Positions 48,526-50,155 of a stretch of 50,155 bases of DNA are shown here, piece by piece. This DNA comes from a virus. The notes under the pieces were generated by a model, which saw only the letters and a list, made by a program, of their open reading frames with translations, did no database searches and had not been told where the DNA came from. Location: positions 1 through 50,155 of IMG/VR virus record IMGVR_UViG_3300021963_004660; one strand, 5' to 3'. Both the position numbers and the translations under genes were made by a program. Numbering within the stretch: position 1 is the stretch's first letter; each line of letters starts with the position of its first letter.

Positions 48526-50155
48526 ATGGCAATAAAACTTTTTGGATATACAATTGGTAAAGAAGACAAAGAAGCACAAGAGTTAAAATCTTTTGTTCCT
48601 CCGTCTGATGATGATGGTTCTGTAGCCATTTCTGGTGGTGGTGTTTATGGTACATACATCGATTTAGAAGGTCAAATCAGAAGCGATGCTGATCTGATTA
48701 AGAAATATCGTGAGATGGCGATGCAACCAGAATGTGATGCCGCAGTAGAAGATATTGTTAATGAATCTTTAGTATTTGGACAAGGTGATTATCCAGTTCA
48801 AATTATTTTAGATGACTTAGAACAACCAGAATCAATTAAGAAAAAAATTCGTGATGAGTTCTACTATGTTATGAAGCTACTCGACTTCAACAATCAAGGC
48901 TACGATATTTTCCGTAGATGGTATGTTGATGGTCGTTTGTACTATCACATGTTGATTGATGAAAAGAATCCTAGAGCAGGATTAAAAGAAATTCGTTACG
49001 TTGATCCACGCAAGATTCGTAAAGTGCGTGAACAAAAGAAAATAGATAAGCGTCCATTAGGAACATCTAATGCTGCCGCACAAGCACCAGAATATCACGA
49101 ATACTTTTTATACTCTGATAAAGGATTCATGCGTGATGGTTCACAAGGCGTTAAAATTGCAGTAGATGCAGTTTGTTATACCAACTCAGGTATCACAGAT
49201 AAAGATGGTAAGATTATCATTTCGCATTTACACAAAGCAATTAAACCACTCAATCAATTACGTATGCTTGAAGATGCGACAGTTATCTATCGTATCTCAC
49301 GTGCGCCTGAACGTAGAATTTTCTATATTGACGTTGGTAACTTACCTAAGATGAAAGCAGAACAGTACTTACGTGAAATCATGCAGAAGTACAAAAATAA
49401 AATTGTTTATGATGCTAACACTGGTGAGATTCGTGATGATAGAAGATATCAAACAATGCTTGAAGATTTTTGGTTGCCACGTAGAGAAGGTGGTAAAGGT
49501 ACAGAGATTACTACACTAGAAGGTGGACAAAATCTTGGTGAAATTGAAGATGTATTGTACTTTCAAAAGAAAATGTACAAAGCATTGAACGTTCCAGTTT
49601 CACGTTTAGAATCTGACAATGGATTCTCATTGGGTCGTGCTTCAGAAATCACACGTGATGAATTGAAGTTCTCTAAATTCATTCAACGTTTGCGTTTAAG
49701 ATTCTCTCACTTGTTTGATAAGGTACTTGAGACACAGTTATTGTTAAAAGGTGTATGCACTCGTAAAGAGTGGCAACAAATGAAAGAAGAAATTAGTTAT
49801 GATTTCTTATCTGACGTTCATTTTGCAGAATTAAAAGATACAGAAATTATGAAAGAGCGTCTTGCTCTTCTTGGTGAGATTGACCAATATGTTGGTAAGT
49901 ATTTCTCAGTCAACTACATTCGCACTAAAGTTCTTCGTCAAACAGAAGATGACATTGAACAGATGGATGAAGAGATGGAAGAAGACAAAGCAAACGAAGA
50001 AGACTTGCCAGAAGAACCTGTTGCACCTCCACCGCCACCTGCGCCAGCACCACAACAACTTGTTGTTAGTGTTAAGAAGGAAGAGAACGAACATCGTTTA
50101 GTTGATGATGCAGACCAAAGAGAGTTAGCAAAATCAATGACTGCATTTTTTGGCA
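48526..50155 (+). CDS. 20: Portal protein gp20, partial
   Basis: An open frame from ATG 48526 to the right edge, 543 codons seen (T4 gp20: 524 aa). Seen: IRSDADLIKKYREMAMQPEC, then DAAVEDIVNESLVFGQGDYP, YDIFRRWYVDGRLYYHMLID, IRYVDPRKIRKVRE, YQTMLEDFWLPRREGGKGTE, NVPVSRLESDNGFSLGRASE and FIQRLRLRFSHLFDKVLETQ, the gp20 series. The C-terminal tail is acidic then proline-rich (EEPVAPPPPPAPAPQQ) before RELAKSMTAFFG. It forms the dodecameric vertex ring for packaging and head-tail joining. The true 3' end lies outside the window. Confidence 0.96.
   Translation, partial: MAIKLFGYTIGKEDKEAQELKSFVPPSDDDGSVAISGGGVYGTYIDLEGQIRSDADLIKKYREMAMQPECDAAVEDIVNESLVFGQGDYPVQIILDDLEQPESIKKKIRDEFYYVMKLLDFNNQGYDIFRRWYVDGRLYYHMLIDEKNPRAGLKEIRYVDPRKIRKVREQKKIDKRPLGTSNAAAQAPEYHEYFLYSDKGFMRDGSQGVKIAVDAVCYTNSGITDKDGKIIISHLHKAIKPLNQLRMLEDATVIYRISRAPERRIFYIDVGNLPKMKAEQYLREIMQKYKNKIVYDANTGEIRDDRRYQTMLEDFWLPRREGGKGTEITTLEGGQNLGEIEDVLYFQKKMYKALNVPVSRLESDNGFSLGRASEITRDELKFSKFIQRLRLRFSHLFDKVLETQLLLKGVCTRKEWQQMKEEISYDFLSDVHFAELKDTEIMKERLALLGEIDQYVGKYFSVNYIRTKVLRQTEDDIEQMDEEMEEDKANEEDLPEEPVAPPPPPAPAPQQLVVSVKKEENEHRLVDDADQRELAKSMTAFFG

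Noticed and set aside
1-50155. tRNA genes, CRISPR arrays, insertion sequences, integrase or attachment sites
   Set aside because: Every gap over 25 nt was read on both strands; none has a cloverleaf, spaced repeats or transposase remnants, and no integrase-like protein is encoded.

Overview
The window is a contiguous piece of a T4-like (contractile-tailed) bacteriophage genome, AT-rich and very densely packed: under 2% lies outside genes, and many neighbours share ATGA or TAATG stop/start overlaps. It carries the T4 core series in recognisable order: late-transcription coactivator gp33, helicase loader gp59 and ssDNA-binding gp32; baseplate genes (gp26, gp54-like, gp48-like, gp53, gp27-like, gp5 OB domain, gp25, gp6, gp7-like, gp8, gp10-like); and the neck/packaging/tail block gp13-14-15-16-17-18-19-(second tube protein)-20. 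The portal gene runs off the right edge. No tRNA, CRISPR array, IS element or integrase was seen. The host is probably an aquatic Gram-negative bacterium: the phage-borne sugar genes look like LPS/O-antigen enzymes, one promoter is a perfect sigma70 site, and viral flavin halogenases, SleB-type lysins and zinc-less gp32 fit marine or freshwater T4-like phages. The host cannot be named from this sequence.

Layout. 1-2.9 kb: sugar genes (epimerase, TcaB9-type C-methyltransferase, glycosyltransferase). 2.95-7.0 kb: SleB-type cell-wall hydrolase, two small proteins including gp33, a flavin-dependent halogenase set between gp33 and gp59, then gp32 and a strong terminator. 7.07-14.4 kb, minus strand: a 1399-residue M23-peptidase protein (candidate tape measure), a holin-like protein, a small protein, gp26, a gp54-like tube initiator, an unknown conserved protein and gp4. 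14.46-31.8 kb, plus strand: baseplate operon, also holding a zeta-toxin/kinase-like P-loop protein and an Hc1 histone-like protein. 31.8-35.8 kb: tail-fibre locus ending in an extremely cysteine- and glycine-rich adhesin-like protein and two tandem paralogous Cys-rich small proteins. 35.8-40.8 kb: accessory cassette behind a consensus sigma70 promoter (GT9-like glycosyltransferase, O-carbamoyltransferase, cupin, two different 2-oxoglutarate oxygenase-type proteins), met head-on by a GmhB-like phosphatase and a 59-aa protein. 40.9-50.2 kb: neck, terminase, sheath, tubes, portal.

How it works together. The structural genes appear to be switched on by T4-style late promoters: TATAAATA, CATAAATA or GATAAATA occurs in nine of the few intergenic gaps, and gp33, the coactivator for such promoters, is encoded here. 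The accessory cassette instead has a host sigma70 promoter, suggesting early expression, plausibly to remodel host surface glycan or modify a phage product. The short gp5 lacks a lysozyme domain, and the M23 domain of the 1399-aa protein is the obvious candidate for the wall-piercing activity. Lysis is probably by the signal-peptide-bearing SleB hydrolase plus the holin-like protein.

The least explained parts are the Cys-rich adhesin cassette with a 57-bp perfect direct repeat, the halogenase inside the replication/late-transcription operon, the oxygenase/carbamoyl cassette, a roughly 60-residue beta module shared by sheath and baseplate proteins, and a strong Ala-Ala codon-context bias that creates five NotI sites in AT-rich DNA.
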